DNA of 64,000 nucleotides, taken from the NCBI GenBank assembly GCA_024330265.1, contig JANDLT010000020.1:17449-81448 (forward strand), read 5' to 3'. Of this stretch, positions 44,949 through 54,518 are shown one piece after another. The first letter of the stretch is position 1; the number at the start of each line of letters is the position of its first letter. The position numbers and the translations under genes were made by a program. The DNA is from Pyrinomonadaceae bacterium MAG19_C2-C3. GTDB lineage: Bacteria; Acidobacteriota; Blastocatellia; Pyrinomonadales; Pyrinomonadaceae. Below the pieces are notes generated by a model, which worked only from the letters and a program-made list of their open reading frames with translations, was not told where the DNA came from and did not search any database.

Positions 44949-45009
44949 AAAACAAAACCCCAAGTTTCGCTTGTCCTTAAACAACTAAGGACGCGGGCGA
45001 TGCTTGGGG
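44949..45009 (-). terminator. Terminator of the ribosomal super-operon
   Basis: CCCCAAG..TCGC..GTCCTTA (44958-44979) pairs with TAAGGAC..GGGCGA..CTTGGGG (44986-45009); the minus strand then reads TTTTGTTTTG. It lies 96 bases downstream of the rplQ stop. Confidence 0.88.
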
Positions 45010-45104
45010 CTGCCTTACGCGCTTACGACGTGCGGAGATTTGACGTTTTTGTATGACGCTTTTTTGAACCCACACGCTACTGACGCACGCGGCGTCATAA
45101 TGTC

Positions 45105-45824
45105 TTAATCGGTATCTTTCTCTTGCGCGGTTGATTCGGTTTTCTGTGAACGCCGCCCGCCGCTTGTCTGCGCGGTGTCATCAGGGGTAGCTCCATCCGT
45201 CCCGCGCTTCTCCGTCGTTTCGGGCTTCTCGAAAGTTTTGTCGGCTTTACGTCCGCCGCGCCGCCCGCCCGATGTCGCCCGCGATTCGCTCGCCCGCGCG
45301 GTCTTCTTGTCACTAACGCGCGGTGTGCTGTTGCCCGCGTACTTGATTTCTGCCGCCCCGCCGACGAACTCGATAATCGCAAGTTCGGCATTGTCGCCGT
45401 CGCGTCTGCCAAGACGAATGATGCGCGTATAACCGCCGGGACGTTCCGCGTAGCGTTCGCCCAATTCATCGAACAACCGCTTGAGGGCGGCGACGCCTGC
45501 CGTGCGCGCGGGGCGTTGCGCTCCCGAAGTGCTTTTACGACTCGTCGCGGTCGCCGCGCCGTGATTTCCAGCGTGAAAAAAACCTGCCGCCTGACGCCGC
45601 AAGTGAACACGTTGCGCGATTGCTTCATCGCCTGACAGAGCGCGTGCGTGACGTGAAAGCGTGATGGCGCGCTCGATAAACGGGCGCAACTCCTTAGCTT
45701 TCGGAACAGTCGTGATGATGCGTTCGTTGCGCGCGTTAACGAGTGAGGTCGCAAGGTTGCGAAGCAAAGACATACGATGCTCCGATGTGCGTCCAAGCTT
45801 ACGATGTGCTTTTAAGTGCCGCAT
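45105..45824 (-). CDS. rplQ: 50S ribosomal protein L17, extended C-terminus
   Basis: The 239-residue L17 has the normal core (1 to about 135; RHLKAHRKLGRTSEHRMSLLRNLATSL, with a conserved GGYTRIIRLGRRDGDNAE block), then about 100 extra residues that are Arg/Lys/Thr/Gly-rich and end in an acidic patch. The extension lies at the ribosome surface if attached to a normal L17. Last gene of the alpha operon before the terminator. Confidence 0.94.
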   Translation of the reverse strand: MRHLKAHRKLGRTSEHRMSLLRNLATSLVNARNERIITTVPKAKELRPFIERAITLSRHARALSGDEAIAQRVHLRRQAAGFFHAGNHGAATATSRKSTSGAQRPARTAGVAALKRLFDELGERYAERPGGYTRIIRLGRRDGDNAELAIIEFVGGAAEIKYAGNSTPRVSDKKTARASESRATSGGRRGGRKADKTFEKPETTEKRGTDGATPDDTAQTSGGRRSQKTESTAQEKDTD

Positions 45825-45827
45825 AAA

Positions 45828-45865
45828 ATGAGTGATGAGTGATGAGTGATGAGTGATGAGTTAGG
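45828..45865. repeat. Single-sided heptamer array (GATGAGT)
   Basis: Four or five GATGAGT units lie directly upstream of the rplQ start, between rpoA and rplQ. A right arm is poorly kept (GCATCGCTCATAATGTTCATC at 45889-45909). Confidence 0.75.
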
Positions 45866-45920
45866 GAAAAGGCATCCGACTTATCAGGCATCGCTCATAA
45901 TGTTCATCGTGTCCTTTCGT

Positions 45921-46985
45921 TTATTCTTCTTCCTCGTCGTCGCCTTCGATGTCGCCGTCGTCAGATACGCTGTCGCGTCCGCCGGAGCCGGGAATCGGGT
46001 TGCCCTGTTCGTCAAACTCCATACCGAAATCCAAGCCCATACCGTGAAGGATGTCTTTGATTTCGTGCAAGGATTTCTTGCCGAAGTTCTTCGTCGAAAG
46101 CATTTCGCGTTCGGAACGCCCGACGAGTTCACGCACCGATTTGATATTGGCGTTCTTCAAACAATTATATGAACGCACCGAGAGTTCGAGGTCGTCAACC
46201 GCGCGGTCTAACAAATCGTTGCGCGGCAGGGGCGGACGCTCGGAGTTCGGGAAAGCGTATTCGTCAATGTCTTCCTCAAAATTGATAAAGATAGTCATAT
46301 GATCTTTAATCAATTTCGCGGCGAGTCCGACCGCATCGTCGGGTTTGACACTGCCGTCCGTCCAGACCTCAATCGTCAACTTGTCGTACTCGGTGTTCTG
46401 ACCGAGACGCGCGGCTTCGACCGCGTAATTAACTTTCTTGACCGGAGTATGCACCGAGTCAATCGGGATGTATCCGAGCGAAAGGTCTTCGTCAAAGTTG
46501 CGGTCAGCCGAAACGTATCCGCGCCCGCGCCGCAAACGCATCTCGATGGAGAGCGAACCGCCTTCGCTGATGGTTGCGATATAGATGTTCGGGTCGAGAA
46601 TTTCGACATCGCCGTCCGCCTGAATATCGCGGGACATGATTTCGCCCGCCGTTTCCCTATGTATGGTTAAGGTTTTGACGTTCGCGCCGTTGAGTTTAAT
46701 CGGTACCTGCTTGAGATTGAGAATAACGTCGGTCGCGTCTTCGACGACCCCGCGAATCGGTGAAAATTCGTGTTCGACTCCCTCAATTTTAACGGCGGTT
46801 ATCGCCGCCCCTTCGATTGAAGAAAGCAGGGCGCGACGAAGCGAATTGCCGATGGTTGTGCCGAAGCCGCGTTCAAATGGTTGAGCGGAAAAACTGCCGT
46901 AGCGTTCAGTCGCCGTTTCGGTTTCCATCACCAAACGGCGCGGCATCTGAAATCCCGTCCAAAGGTTGTTTTGATCCATAGCCAT
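45921..46985 (-). CDS. rpoA: RNA polymerase subunit alpha
   Basis: Dimeric scaffold of RNA polymerase. The 354-residue protein has the N-terminal assembly domain ([30 protein letters not shown]), a linker, and the alpha-CTD ([45 protein letters not shown]) that binds UP elements. A C-terminal acidic tail of about 20 residues (with DDEEEE) makes it longer than the usual 330. Between rpsD and rplQ. Confidence 0.96.
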   Translation of the reverse strand: MAMDQNNLWTGFQMPRRLVMETETATERYGSFSAQPFERGFGTTIGNSLRRALLSSIEGAAITAVKIEGVEHEFSPIRGVVEDATDVILNLKQVPIKLNGANVKTLTIHRETAGEIMSRDIQADGDVEILDPNIYIATISEGGSLSIEMRLRRGRGYVSADRNFDEDLSLGYIPIDSVHTPVKKVNYAVEAARLGQNTEYDKLTIEVWTDGSVKPDDAVGLAAKLIKDHMTIFINFEEDIDEYAFPNSERPPLPRNDLLDRAVDDLELSVRSYNCLKNANIKSVRELVGRSEREMLSTKNFGKKSLHEIKDILHGMGLDFGMEFDEQGNPIPGSGGRDSVSDDGDIEGDDEEEE

Positions 46986-47108
46986 AAATTTTTATTAACC
47001 AAGTCGCATGAGCGCGCTCGCCGCGCGTGTTTGATTGTCAAAACAAACGTCCCAGCGCAAGGTTCGCCGTTCAATGTAAGACAAACCCGCGCCAAGATGC
47101 GAGATAAA

Positions 47109-47747
47109 CTATTTGCTGTAAAGTTCGACGATAAGTTGTTCGTTAATTGAGCGGTCAATGTCGTCACGCACCGGAAGCGTTCCGATACGCACGCTCATCT
47201 CACCGTCGCCCGGTTGAACCCAACTCGGACGACCGCGCCCCGCCGCCGTTGACCACGCGCCTTCGACATGCGAGATGGCGCGACTGCTTTCGCGCACCGC
47301 GATTTGGTCTCCGGTCTTAACTTGGAATGAAGGAATATCAACCTTGCGCCCGTTGACTTCGATATGTCCGTGATTGACCAATTGACGGGCTTGACGGCGT
47401 GAAGTCGCAAAGCCGCCGCGATACACGGCGTTGTCAAGCCGACGCTCTAAAAGAATCAACAGGTTCTCGCCCGTGATGCCTTTCAGACGCGCCGCGCGCT
47501 CGAAGTAGTTGCGAAACTGACCTTCGAGAACAAAGTAAATGCGTTTGACTTTCTGTTTTTCGCGCAGTTGTTGCCCGTAGCCGACAAGTGCCTTTCCGCG
47601 CCGCATCGAGTTACCATGCTGACCCGGCGGCTGTGTCCCGCGTTTTTCAATCGGGCAGGAAGGTTTGTAACAACGATCACCCTTGAGGAAAAGTTTTGCA
47701 CCTTCACGGCGGCACAAACGACACACCGCTTCTCTATACCTAGCCAC
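47109..47747 (-). CDS. rpsD: 30S ribosomal protein S4
   Basis: The 212-residue S4 nucleates assembly of the 30S body. It shows [28 protein letters not shown] at the N-terminus with four cysteines that can bind zinc, the S4 RNA-binding domain ([31 protein letters not shown]), and a family-typical end ([11 protein letters not shown]). Between rpsK and rpoA. Confidence 0.97.
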   Translation of the reverse strand: MARYREAVCRLCRREGAKLFLKGDRCYKPSCPIEKRGTQPPGQHGNSMRRGKALVGYGQQLREKQKVKRIYFVLEGQFRNYFERAARLKGITGENLLILLERRLDNAVYRGGFATSRRQARQLVNHGHIEVNGRKVDIPSFQVKTGDQIAVRESSRAISHVEGAWSTAAGRGRPSWVQPGDGEMSVRIGTLPVRDDIDRSINEQLIVELYSK

Positions 47748-47892
47748 TTATGTTTTAGCCTCCAGTCCGGCTCACTTGCCCGGACGGAAAAGTTTACAAA
47801 CGACGGGATTTATTATCACCCGCACGTTCTTCATCCTTTAAGTTGATAAAATTGCGAAAAGTAAAGTTTGATTTACCAATCGCGTTAATGCT

Positions 47893-48303
47893 TTATACGC
47901 GACGGCGTTTCGGTGGACGGCAACCGTTATGCGGAATCGGCGTCGTATCACGGATTGAGACGACGCGGATACCGGCGTTGGAAATCGCGCGCACCGCTGA
48001 TTCACGTCCGCCGCCCGGACCTTTGACGCGAACTTCCGCCTGTTGCATTCCGGCGTCTTTAGCTTTGTTCGCGGCTTCGTAGGCGGCGGTCTGCGCGGCG
48101 AAAGGCGTGCCTTTGCGCGAACCCCGAAACCCGCGCGCACCCGATGACGATTGCGCGATGAGATTGCCTTCCAAATCAGTAATCGAAATCATCGTGTTAT
48201 TAAACGACGCCGCGATATGCACGATGCCCGAAGGAATGTTCTTCTTCTCTTTTTTACGGAAAGCTTTTTTCTTGCCACCCGCTGTTTGCTGTGCTTTTGC
48301 CAT
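47893..48303 (-). CDS. rpsK: 30S ribosomal protein S11
   Basis: The 136-residue S11 has the [28 protein letters not shown] strand and the conserved C-terminal [27 protein letters not shown]-terminal basic extension of about 12 residues ([13 protein letters not shown]). Between rpsM and rpsD, with a hairpin repeat upstream. Confidence 0.97.
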   Translation of the reverse strand: MAKAQQTAGGKKKAFRKKEKKNIPSGIVHIAASFNNTMISITDLEGNLIAQSSSGARGFRGSRKGTPFAAQTAAYEAANKAKDAGMQQAEVRVKGPGGGRESAVRAISNAGIRVVSIRDTTPIPHNGCRPPKRRRV

Positions 48304-48308
48304 AATCT

Positions 48309-48387
48309 TTTAGATGTTAGGTGTCGGATGTCAGAAGTTAGAAGCCACAGACTGACACCTAACATCTAGAATCTGACATCTAGCTTT
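48309..48387. repeat. Inverted repeat (GATGTTAG/GATGTCAG type)
   Basis: TAGATGTTAGGTGTCGGATGTCAGAAG at 48311-48337 faces CTGACACCTAACATCTAG and further CTGACATCTAG at 48352-48384. The stop codon of rpsM starts at its edge. Confidence 0.8.
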
Positions 48388-48770
48388 TACTTTTTGCCCG
48401 GTGCTTTCTTCTTGGCGATAGTTGCGCGACGCGGACCTTTGCGCGTGCGCGCGTTGGTGTGTGTGCGCTGACCGCGTGTGGGCAACGAACGACGGTGACG
48501 TAAGCCACGATAACAACCGATGTCCATTAACCGCTTGATGTCGAGTTGGACGCGCTTGCGAAGGTCGCCTTCGATGTCCCCGCCCTGCTCAAGCGCGGTG
48601 CGTATGCGACCGAGTTGTTCTTCATCCAAATCGCGTATGCGCGTGTTAATGTCAACGTCCGCTTGTCGCAAAACGGTTTGAGCGCGGGAACGTCCGACGC
48701 CGAAGATGTATGTAAGTCCGATTTCCGCGCGCTTGTTCTGCGGAAGGTCAACGCCTGCTACACGAGCCAT
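48387..48770 (-). CDS. rpsM: 30S ribosomal protein S13
   Basis: The 127-residue S13 contacts the P-site tRNA and the 50S bridge B1. It has [33 protein letters not shown], the helix-two-turn-helix, and the C-terminal basic [14 protein letters not shown] tail. Between rpmJ and rpsK. Confidence 0.97.
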   Translation of the reverse strand: MARVAGVDLPQNKRAEIGLTYIFGVGRSRAQTVLRQADVDINTRIRDLDEEQLGRIRTALEQGGDIEGDLRKRVQLDIKRLMDIGCYRGLRHRRSLPTRGQRTHTNARTRKGPRRATIAKKKAPGKK

Positions 48771-48818
48771 TTTCTACTTCTCCCGAAATCTATTTAAGTC
48801 CTGAAACGAAACAGGTAA

Positions 48819-48932
48819 TTACCCTTGACGCTGTTTGTGCTTAGGGTTCGTGCAAATCACGCGCACGATGCCTTTGCGATGCACGATTTTGCAGTTCTCG
48901 CAAATCTTCTTAACCGATGCCCGTACTTTCAT
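48819..48932 (-). CDS. rpmJ: 50S ribosomal protein L36
   Basis: A 37-residue L36 read directly from the sequence: [20 protein letters not shown], then [17 protein letters not shown]. It has the Cys-Cys-Cys-His zinc ribbon (CENC, CTNPKH) of the zinc-type L36. It lies between map and rpsM, where infA would usually precede it. Confidence 0.95.
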   Translation of the reverse strand: MKVRASVKKICENCKIVHRKGIVRVICTNPKHKQRQG

Positions 48933-49084
48933 TTTCGTGTCCCTTTAACGTGGTGAACAATTGATACGGAACGACTGACTTCCAAGTCGCTTCTCCCGTG
49001 TGCCAACAAATCCGATGTTCCGGCAAACCGCGAATACTAGCACAGCCGCCGTTCATTTGCCAAACCGGACGGTGCATTCTGTCT

Positions 49085-49897
49085 CTACGCACTAACCATT
49101 GTTTCCGCCAGAACCGTTGAAATATGGCTCACGTTCTCATTCGTTGTAACGACGGGACGGGTTAAAACATCAGGACCTTCTTCGGTAATCGCCACCGTGT
49201 GTTCGACGTGAACGCTCGGCAATCCGTCTTGCGTCACGACCGTCCAGCCATCCTTCAAAGTTTTCGTCAGGTGCGTACCCATGTTAAGCATGGGTTCGAC
49301 CGCGATGACGTAGCCCGGCTTAAACTCCGAACCTTTGCCCGGCTTGCCGTAGTTTGGGACTTGCGGGTCTTCGTGCATTTTGCGCCCCACCCCATGTCCG
49401 ACATGATCGCGCACCACGCCGTACCCGTTCGCTTCGGCATGACTCTGAACCGCCCAACCCAAATCCCCCAAACGTCTGCCGATACGACATTCTAAAATCG
49501 CACGCTCTAAACACTCAATCGCAATCTCGATTAACCGCAGACGGTCTTGATTGACCTTGCCGACGGGAACAGTGATTGCTGAATCTCCGACGAAACCGTC
49601 GAGCGTCGCACCGCAATCAATCGAAATAATGTCCCCGCTTCTCAATTGATAACGCGAAGGAAAACCGTGAACGATTTGCTCGTTGACCGAAGTGCAGAGC
49701 GTGAACGGATAACCGTGATAACCCTTGAAAGTCGGTTTCGCACCCGCGTCACGAATCATCTTCTCGGCGGTTTGATTAAGCTCGAACGTCGTCATACCGG
49801 GTACGCACAGGCGGCGCACTTCGGCGAGAACACGCGCGACTAACTGCCCCGAAGCGCGCATCTTCTCAATCTCTTTTTTTGACTTACGAATTATCAT
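49085..49897 (-). CDS. map: Methionine aminopeptidase, type I
   Basis: Removes the initiator methionine from new proteins. The 270-residue protein has the two-metal ligands: Asp in IDCGATLDGFVGDSAITV, His in DHVGHGVGRKMHEDP, and Glu residues in AVEPMLNMGT and HVEHTVAITEEG. It lies between adk and rpmJ. Length is near the family norm (about 250-265). Confidence 0.96.
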   Translation of the reverse strand: MIIRKSKKEIEKMRASGQLVARVLAEVRRLCVPGMTTFELNQTAEKMIRDAGAKPTFKGYHGYPFTLCTSVNEQIVHGFPSRYQLRSGDIISIDCGATLDGFVGDSAITVPVGKVNQDRLRLIEIAIECLERAILECRIGRRLGDLGWAVQSHAEANGYGVVRDHVGHGVGRKMHEDPQVPNYGKPGKGSEFKPGYVIAVEPMLNMGTHLTKTLKDGWTVVTQDGLPSVHVEHTVAITEEGPDVLTRPVVTTNENVSHISTVLAETMVSA

Positions 49898-49923
49898 TCG
49901 ACCGTTGCCGTCGCTATTTGCCG

Positions 49924-50604
49924 TTAGTTTCGTGCTTCGCCGTCCGACGTTTGATGACCTTCTTGGTTCAGTAGTTTATCCAGTTCGGCGTAAATCACGT
50001 CAGCCTCGCGCGTGCCGTCAAGATGCCACAACCGCTTGGAAGCTTCGTAGTAATCAATCAACGGCTGCGTTTGTTGTTCGTAAGTAGCGAGCCGGACTTT
50101 TATCTTTTCCGGCGTATCGTCCGCGCGATGTATTAGTTCGGCTTCCGGGTGCAAATCGCAGACGTTATCTTTCTGCGGCGGCTTAAAATGAATGTTGTAA
50201 ATCTCGCCGCACACCGGACATGAGCGTCTTCCGGTAGCGCGCATTTCCAGCAAATCGAACTGCACATCGACCAGCGCGGCGACTACTTTTTGATGCTGTT
50301 CGAATGCGAGGTTTTCAAGCATCGTCGCCTGAACTATGGTGCGCGGAAAGCCATCGAGAACGAAACCACCTTTGCAATCTTCGCGGCTTGTACGCTCTTG
50401 AACAACACGAATCACCAAATCATCAGAGATAAGTTTGCCCGATGCTTGAACGGCACGCACTTCCTTTGCGATTGGTGTTTCGGTACGGGCAATCGCACGC
50501 AACATGTCGCCGGTTGAAATCTGCGGCAAGCCGCGTCTCTCTTCCAACAAACGTGCCTGCGTTCCCTTGCCCGCTCCGGGCGCACCTATCAAAACGATAA
50601 TCAT
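49924..50604 (-). CDS. adk: Adenylate kinase
   Basis: Interconverts ATP and AMP with two ADP. From ATG 50604 the protein has 226 residues: P-loop GAPGAGKGT (7-15), the DGFPRT motif, and a LID with a zinc site (CPVCGEIY ... CDLHPEAE, a Cys-Cys-Cys-His set). A longer frame to 50703 overlaps secY and is rejected. Between secY and map, as in most bacteria. Confidence 0.95.
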   Translation of the reverse strand: MIIVLIGAPGAGKGTQARLLEERRGLPQISTGDMLRAIARTETPIAKEVRAVQASGKLISDDLVIRVVQERTSREDCKGGFVLDGFPRTIVQATMLENLAFEQHQKVVAALVDVQFDLLEMRATGRRSCPVCGEIYNIHFKPPQKDNVCDLHPEAELIHRADDTPEKIKVRLATYEQQTQPLIDYYEASKRLWHLDGTREADVIYAELDKLLNQEGHQTSDGEARN

Positions 50605-50613
50605 ATTTAGAGC

Positions 50614-50657
50614 GATTGATTCGTCAACTTCAATGAGCCGATAAAATAACGAATCAA
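50614..50657. repeat. Short octamer repeat (TGATTC type)
   Basis: GATTGATTCGTCAACTTCAATGAGCCG followed by AATAACGAATCAAG. It resembles the TGATTCAT elements at 60.3, 61.6 and 63.4 kb. It fills the gap between secY and adk and overlaps the secY stop. Confidence 0.6.
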
Positions 50658-52075
50658 GTTCTTCGTCCACGCAGACGGCTTCCGGGTCCGAAGAAGCCTT
50701 CATAGTTTCGCATCACGAGTTGGGCTTCGACTTGGGCGACCGTATCCATCGCCACACCAACGAGAATCAGAAGCGATGTACCGCCGAAGTAGAATTGATA
50801 ACCCATCCCTGTCGGTATCCAACCGAGTCCCGGCGTGGTGGTGAAAAAATTGTCGAGTGAAGCCCCGATGAATGGAAGTCTGCCGACGTTAAAACCGCTC
50901 AGTATGATTTGCGGCAACAGTGCGACGAGAGCGAGGTAAATCGCGCCGACTGTGGTTAAGCGCGTCATGATGCCATTCAAATGTTCAGCCGTCGCTTTGC
51001 CGGGACGAATGCCGGGAATGAAACCACCGTGCTTACGCAAATTGTCCGCGACTTCATCCACGTTGAAAACAATCGTGATGTAAAAGAACGTGAAGAACAC
51101 GATGAGCGAGACAAAAACCAACTCGTAATATGGGTCGCCGCCGTGAAAGCCTTGAAAGAACAGGTTCAAACGACTACGCCAAGAGTCCGGTGCATTCGGG
51201 TCAAACTGCACGAACTGCATAATCGTTTGCGGCATCGCCAGCATTGACGACGCGAAAATCACGGGGATGACTCCGCTCATATTCACCTTGAGCGGCATCG
51301 TCGTTTGCTGTCCGCCGAACGTCTGTTTCCCAACTGCGCGCTTGGCGTAAGAAATCGGAATCTTGCGGCGTCCCGATTCCATAAAAACGATAAACGCGAT
51401 GAGTGCAATGATTGCCGCAAGCAACGCGAGAACACCGATAGTCGCCATCGTATCGCCGCCCCGCACGCGCGCGACGACCTGAACGACACCGCTCGGCAAG
51501 CCGATGACGATACCGGCGAAAATCAAAAGTGAAATACCGTTGCCGATGCCGCGCTCGGTGATTTGTTCACCGAGCCACATCACGAACACCGTTCCCGTCG
51601 TCAAGGTCAACATCGTGACGAGGATAAAAGCCATTCCGGGTTCACCGACGCCGTTTCCTTGCAACCAGCGCGCGACGAACGAGGTTTGAAGCAGTGCAAG
51701 AACTACGGTCAGATAGCGCGTATATTGGTTGATTTTCTGCCGCCCCGCTTCGCCTTCTTCTTGCTGCATCTTCTTCAGTTGCGGCGAAACGACGGTCATC
51801 AACTGGAAGATGATAGACGCCGTGATGTAGGGCATCACACCGAGCGCGAAAATCGAAATCGTTCGCAAATTCCCGCCGGAAAACAAATCTAAAACGCCGA
51901 GCAGAGTATTCCCGACCTCACCCCACACGCGCTCAAGCTGGTCTTTGTTAATACCGGGTACGGTGATGTGCGCTCCGAAACGATAAACGGCGAGCAAGCC
52001 GAGCGTGAAGTATATGCGCCGACGCAAATCCGGGACGCTGAACATATTGCGGACTGCGGCAAAAAACTTATCCAT
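50654..52075 (-). CDS. secY: Preprotein translocase subunit SecY
   Basis: Forms the protein-conducting channel of the inner membrane with SecE and SecG. The 473-residue protein has ten predicted helices, the plug region near [20 protein letters not shown], and the cytosolic loops with basic [33 protein letters not shown] and [18 protein letters not shown] (here [21 protein letters not shown]). Between rplO and adk. Confidence 0.97.
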   Translation of the reverse strand: MDKFFAAVRNMFSVPDLRRRIYFTLGLLAVYRFGAHITVPGINKDQLERVWGEVGNTLLGVLDLFSGGNLRTISIFALGVMPYITASIIFQLMTVVSPQLKKMQQEEGEAGRQKINQYTRYLTVVLALLQTSFVARWLQGNGVGEPGMAFILVTMLTLTTGTVFVMWLGEQITERGIGNGISLLIFAGIVIGLPSGVVQVVARVRGGDTMATIGVLALLAAIIALIAFIVFMESGRRKIPISYAKRAVGKQTFGGQQTTMPLKVNMSGVIPVIFASSMLAMPQTIMQFVQFDPNAPDSWRSRLNLFFQGFHGGDPYYELVFVSLIVFFTFFYITIVFNVDEVADNLRKHGGFIPGIRPGKATAEHLNGIMTRLTTVGAIYLALVALLPQIILSGFNVGRLPFIGASLDNFFTTTPGLGWIPTGMGYQFYFGGTSLLILVGVAMDTVAQVEAQLVMRNYEGFFGPGSRLRGRRT

Positions 52076-52192
52076 AAAAATCTTCGCTTTCCGAAACTTA
52101 TAATATCGCTGCCTTGAAGCGTGGGATGAATTATGACGCTCGAAATAACATCAAGCAAGTACGGCACTTTGAGTAGAGAGTAACAACAACGC

Positions 52193-52216
52193 GAGGCACT
52201 AACTTTGTAGTGCCTC
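52193..52216. other. Hairpin in the rplO-secY gap
   Basis: GAGGCACTA (52193-52201) pairs with TAGTGCCTC (52208-52216) in the otherwise featureless 223-base gap between rplO and secY. The minus strand continues with GCGTTGTTGTTAC, T-rich but without a solid run. An attenuator or processing site is possible. Confidence 0.4.
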
Positions 52217-52298
52217 ATCGCTGAAGAATCAAATAATCTGTTTAATGACTATCGTCATTCTCGCCACGGCTGGCAACTTGAACATCGCCGAAATAAAT

Positions 52299-52772
52299 CT
52301 AGCTTTGTGCCACCACCGCTTTTTCAATCACGGTTGCCGAACCGCCCGCCGCTTCGATTTTCTGTCTCGCCGCGCCCGTGAAGCGGTGCGCCGAGATGCG
52401 TAAAGCTTTCGACAGGTCACCGTTGCCAAGCACGACGACATCGCGTTTCGCTTTCTTAATCAAACCGCGCTCGTGAAGCAGTTCCGGTGTCACCTCCGTA
52501 TTCGCCTCGAAGTTTTCTTCAATCGCGGAGATGCTGATTTCAATCCATTCCTTGCGGAATATGTTGGTAAAACCGCGCTTCGGCAAACGACGTTGAAGCG
52601 GCATCTGACCGCCTTCAAATCCGACTTTCGATGAATAACCGGAACGCGATTTCTGTCCCTTATTGCCGCGTCCGGCAGTCTTACCGAGACCCGAACCGGG
52701 ACCCCTTCCGACGCGCTTCTTTTTGTGCGTCGAGCCTTCGGGCGCACGCAGATTATCAAGACTAAGTACCAT
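52299..52772 (-). CDS. rplO: 50S ribosomal protein L15
   Basis: The 157-residue L15 has the Gly-rich [26 protein letters not shown]-terminus and the conserved core with [17 protein letters not shown]. It helps late 50S assembly. Directly follows rpmD (five-base gap). Confidence 0.97.
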   Translation of the reverse strand: MVLSLDNLRAPEGSTHKKKRVGRGPGSGLGKTAGRGNKGQKSRSGYSSKVGFEGGQMPLQRRLPKRGFTNIFRKEWIEISISAIEENFEANTEVTPELLHERGLIKKAKRDVVVLGNGDLSKALRISAHRFTGAARQKIEAAGGSATVIEKAVVAQS

Positions 52773-52777
52773 TATCT

Positions 52778-53125
52778 TTACTCCACAATCCGCAACAGGT
52801 GCGGAACTTTTTTGACGATGCCGCGCATCGAATCCGTGTCGGGACGTTCGACGATTTGATTGAGTTTCGTCAAGCCGATGCTGCGAACAATCTGCTTGTG
52901 CGTCTTCGGTGTGCTGATAACCGAACGATAATACTGGACGCGAATCGTGCCATTAGTGGCGGCTCCGTTACCCGCCGCTTTGCCGGTATCGCTCCGGCTT
53001 TCCGCTTGTCCGGCAGCGTCTTCAGTGCCGCTCGTCGTTACCGCTTCGACGACATCGCCGACAGCCTCGGCTATCTTCGATGCGACATCGGTAACGCCTT
53101 CCGTAATTTTATCCAAGATGCCCAT
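52778..53125 (-). CDS. rpmD: 50S ribosomal protein L30 with long N-terminal extension
   Basis: L30 is usually about 60 residues. Here the core starts at about residue 61 ([25 protein letters not shown], ending VPHLLRIVE), and 60 extra residues precede it: an amphipathic stretch ([26 protein letters not shown]) and a polar linker. I find no ATG, GTG or TTG inside that would give a short L30. The 291-bp MITE lies 40 bases upstream of its start. Confidence 0.9.
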   Translation of the reverse strand: MGILDKITEGVTDVASKIAEAVGDVVEAVTTSGTEDAAGQAESRSDTGKAAGNGAATNGTIRVQYYRSVISTPKTHKQIVRSIGLTKLNQIVERPDTDSMRGIVKKVPHLLRIVE

Positions 53126-53165
53126 AGTCTTATCTCTCTAAGTTCATAAGTCTTTGACTTACGTT

Positions 53166-53456
53166 CTCACCTTACGCAGTTTTGATTTTAGCCCGATTCA
53201 TCGGGCTTTCCGCGAAGCGGCATTTAGACAGGTTCCGTTTGACGGCTGGGTGAAACGCGATTTGAAAATTGGAGGGCGTTTTAACGTCCTTCCCCGCGCC
53301 CGCTTTAGCGATTGGCTAAAGCCTGCTTTTCAAAAGGACGTTAAAACGCCCTTCAAATTCTTTTGCCGTTCGTCCACGCGATAAAATCGCGTGGCTAAGT
53401 GCCGCTTCGCGGAAAGCCGCGTGAACGCGGCTAAAGTCAAAACCGCGTAAGGTGAG
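53166..53456. mobile_element. 291-bp MITE with 7-bp target duplication, copy 2, at the rpsE stop
   Basis: Same element as 44518-44805: terminal inverted repeats starting CTCACCTTACGCAGTTTTGA, inner palindromes and near-identical overall sequence. It is flanked by a perfect direct repeat TTACGTT (53159-53165 and 53457-53463). The last base of that repeat is also the last base of the rpsE stop codon, so the element inserted exactly at the end of rpsE, within the spc operon. Confidence 0.93.
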
Positions 53457-53462
53457 TTACGT

Positions 53463-53969
53463 TTATAAATCCTCGACCTGCTTGCCGCGCAGACGCGCAA
53501 CTTCCAGAGGGTCTTTCATGCTAAGCAAACCGTCGAATGTCGCACGCACGACGTTGTGCGGGTTGTTCGAGCCGAGAATTTTAGCGCGGCAATCGTGAAC
53601 GCCGACCGCTTGCATAATCGCGCGCACCGCACCGCCCGCGATAACGCCCGTGCCTTCCGCCGCCGGTTTCATCAACACGCGCCCTGCGCCGTACACACCA
53701 ATCATCTGGTGCGGCAAAGTGTTTTCAATCAACGGCACGCGAATCATGTTCTTCTTCGCGGCTTCGATACCCTTTTTGATTGCCTGCGGAACTTCGCGCG
53801 CTTTTCCCGTCCCGAAGCCGACGTGACCGGATTCGTCACCGATAACGACGAGAGCCGCGAAGCTCATGTTCTTGCCACCCTTGACCACTTTCGTGACGCG
53901 GTTGATGGAGATAACTTGGTCTTTCAAGTCGAGTCCGGCGACGTTAATGCGCTGTTTTGGTTGCCTCAT
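53463..53969 (-). CDS. rpsE: 30S ribosomal protein S5
   Basis: The 168-residue S5 has the double-stranded RNA-binding-like N-domain ([31 protein letters not shown]) and a C-domain with [36 protein letters not shown]. Its stop codon overlaps the target duplication of the MITE. Confidence 0.97.
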   Translation of the reverse strand: MRQPKQRINVAGLDLKDQVISINRVTKVVKGGKNMSFAALVVIGDESGHVGFGTGKAREVPQAIKKGIEAAKKNMIRVPLIENTLPHQMIGVYGAGRVLMKPAAEGTGVIAGGAVRAIMQAVGVHDCRAKILGSNNPHNVVRATFDGLLSMKDPLEVARLRGKQVEDL

Positions 53970-54019
53970 AATTTAGTTTGGTTCTCGATGTAAAACTGTG
54001 CTTATTATTCTTACCGAAA

Positions 54020-54436
54020 CTATGCTTCGTCGGTTGGCGCGGTTTCTTCCGTCGCATCTGCGGAAGCCTGTTGTTCGTTAGGATTCAAGCCCGCCGCCCG
54101 TGCCGCATCGGTCAAAGCCTTAACGCGCCCGTGATAGACGTAACCGCCACGGTCGAACACGACTTGCTGAATGCCTTTAGCGACCGCACGCTCGGCGACG
54201 GTGCGCCCGACGCGCTCGGCGGCTTCGATATTGCCGCCCGTCGTACCGCGTAAATCCTTCTCGACGCTTGATGCCGATATGAGTGTCGCGCCGTTTGCAT
54301 CGTCAATCACCTGCGCGTAGATGTGGTTTAAGCTGCGATAGATCGCCAAACGCGGACGTTCGGTCGTGCCTGCAACTTTGCGGCGAATGCGCGAGTGAAC
54401 GGCGCGCCGAATTCCTGCTCTATCTCTATTTGCCAT
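54020..54436 (-). CDS. rplR: 50S ribosomal protein L18, acidic C-terminal tail
   Basis: Binds 5S rRNA. From ATG 54436 the protein has 138 residues: basic N-terminus ([20 protein letters not shown]), core with [21 protein letters not shown] and [24 protein letters not shown], then an extra acidic tail (about 20 residues, [11 protein letters not shown]). L18 normally ends near the DAAREAGL block. The frame extends to 54508, but that part is a repeat. Confidence 0.95.
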   Translation of the reverse strand: MANRDRAGIRRAVHSRIRRKVAGTTERPRLAIYRSLNHIYAQVIDDANGATLISASSVEKDLRGTTGGNIEAAERVGRTVAERAVAKGIQQVVFDRGGYVYHGRVKALTDAARAAGLNPNEQQASADATEETAPTDEA

Positions 54437-54446
54437 AACAACTCCA

Positions 54447-54518
54447 AAAGTGATGAATGCGAAACGGTGAGTGTTGAAGCGTAAAAACTTCTGCTCACCA
54501 TTCCGCATTCATCGTTCA
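54447..54518. repeat. Heptamer repeat element (GATGAATGCG/CGCATTCATC)
   Basis: GTGATGAATGCGAAACGGTGAG at 54450-54471 faces CTCACCATTCCGCATTCATCG at 54494-54514, across a 22-base spacer. The element lies between rplF stop and rplR start and touches the rplF stop. Confidence 0.82.

Noticed and set aside
48910..49092. Possible infA-sized frame between map and rpmJ
   Set aside because: Overlaps the rpmJ start and its translation has no similarity to the IF-1 OB fold.
50605..50703. Longer start of adk
   Set aside because: Would overlap secY and add 33 residues not found before the P-loop in adenylate kinases.
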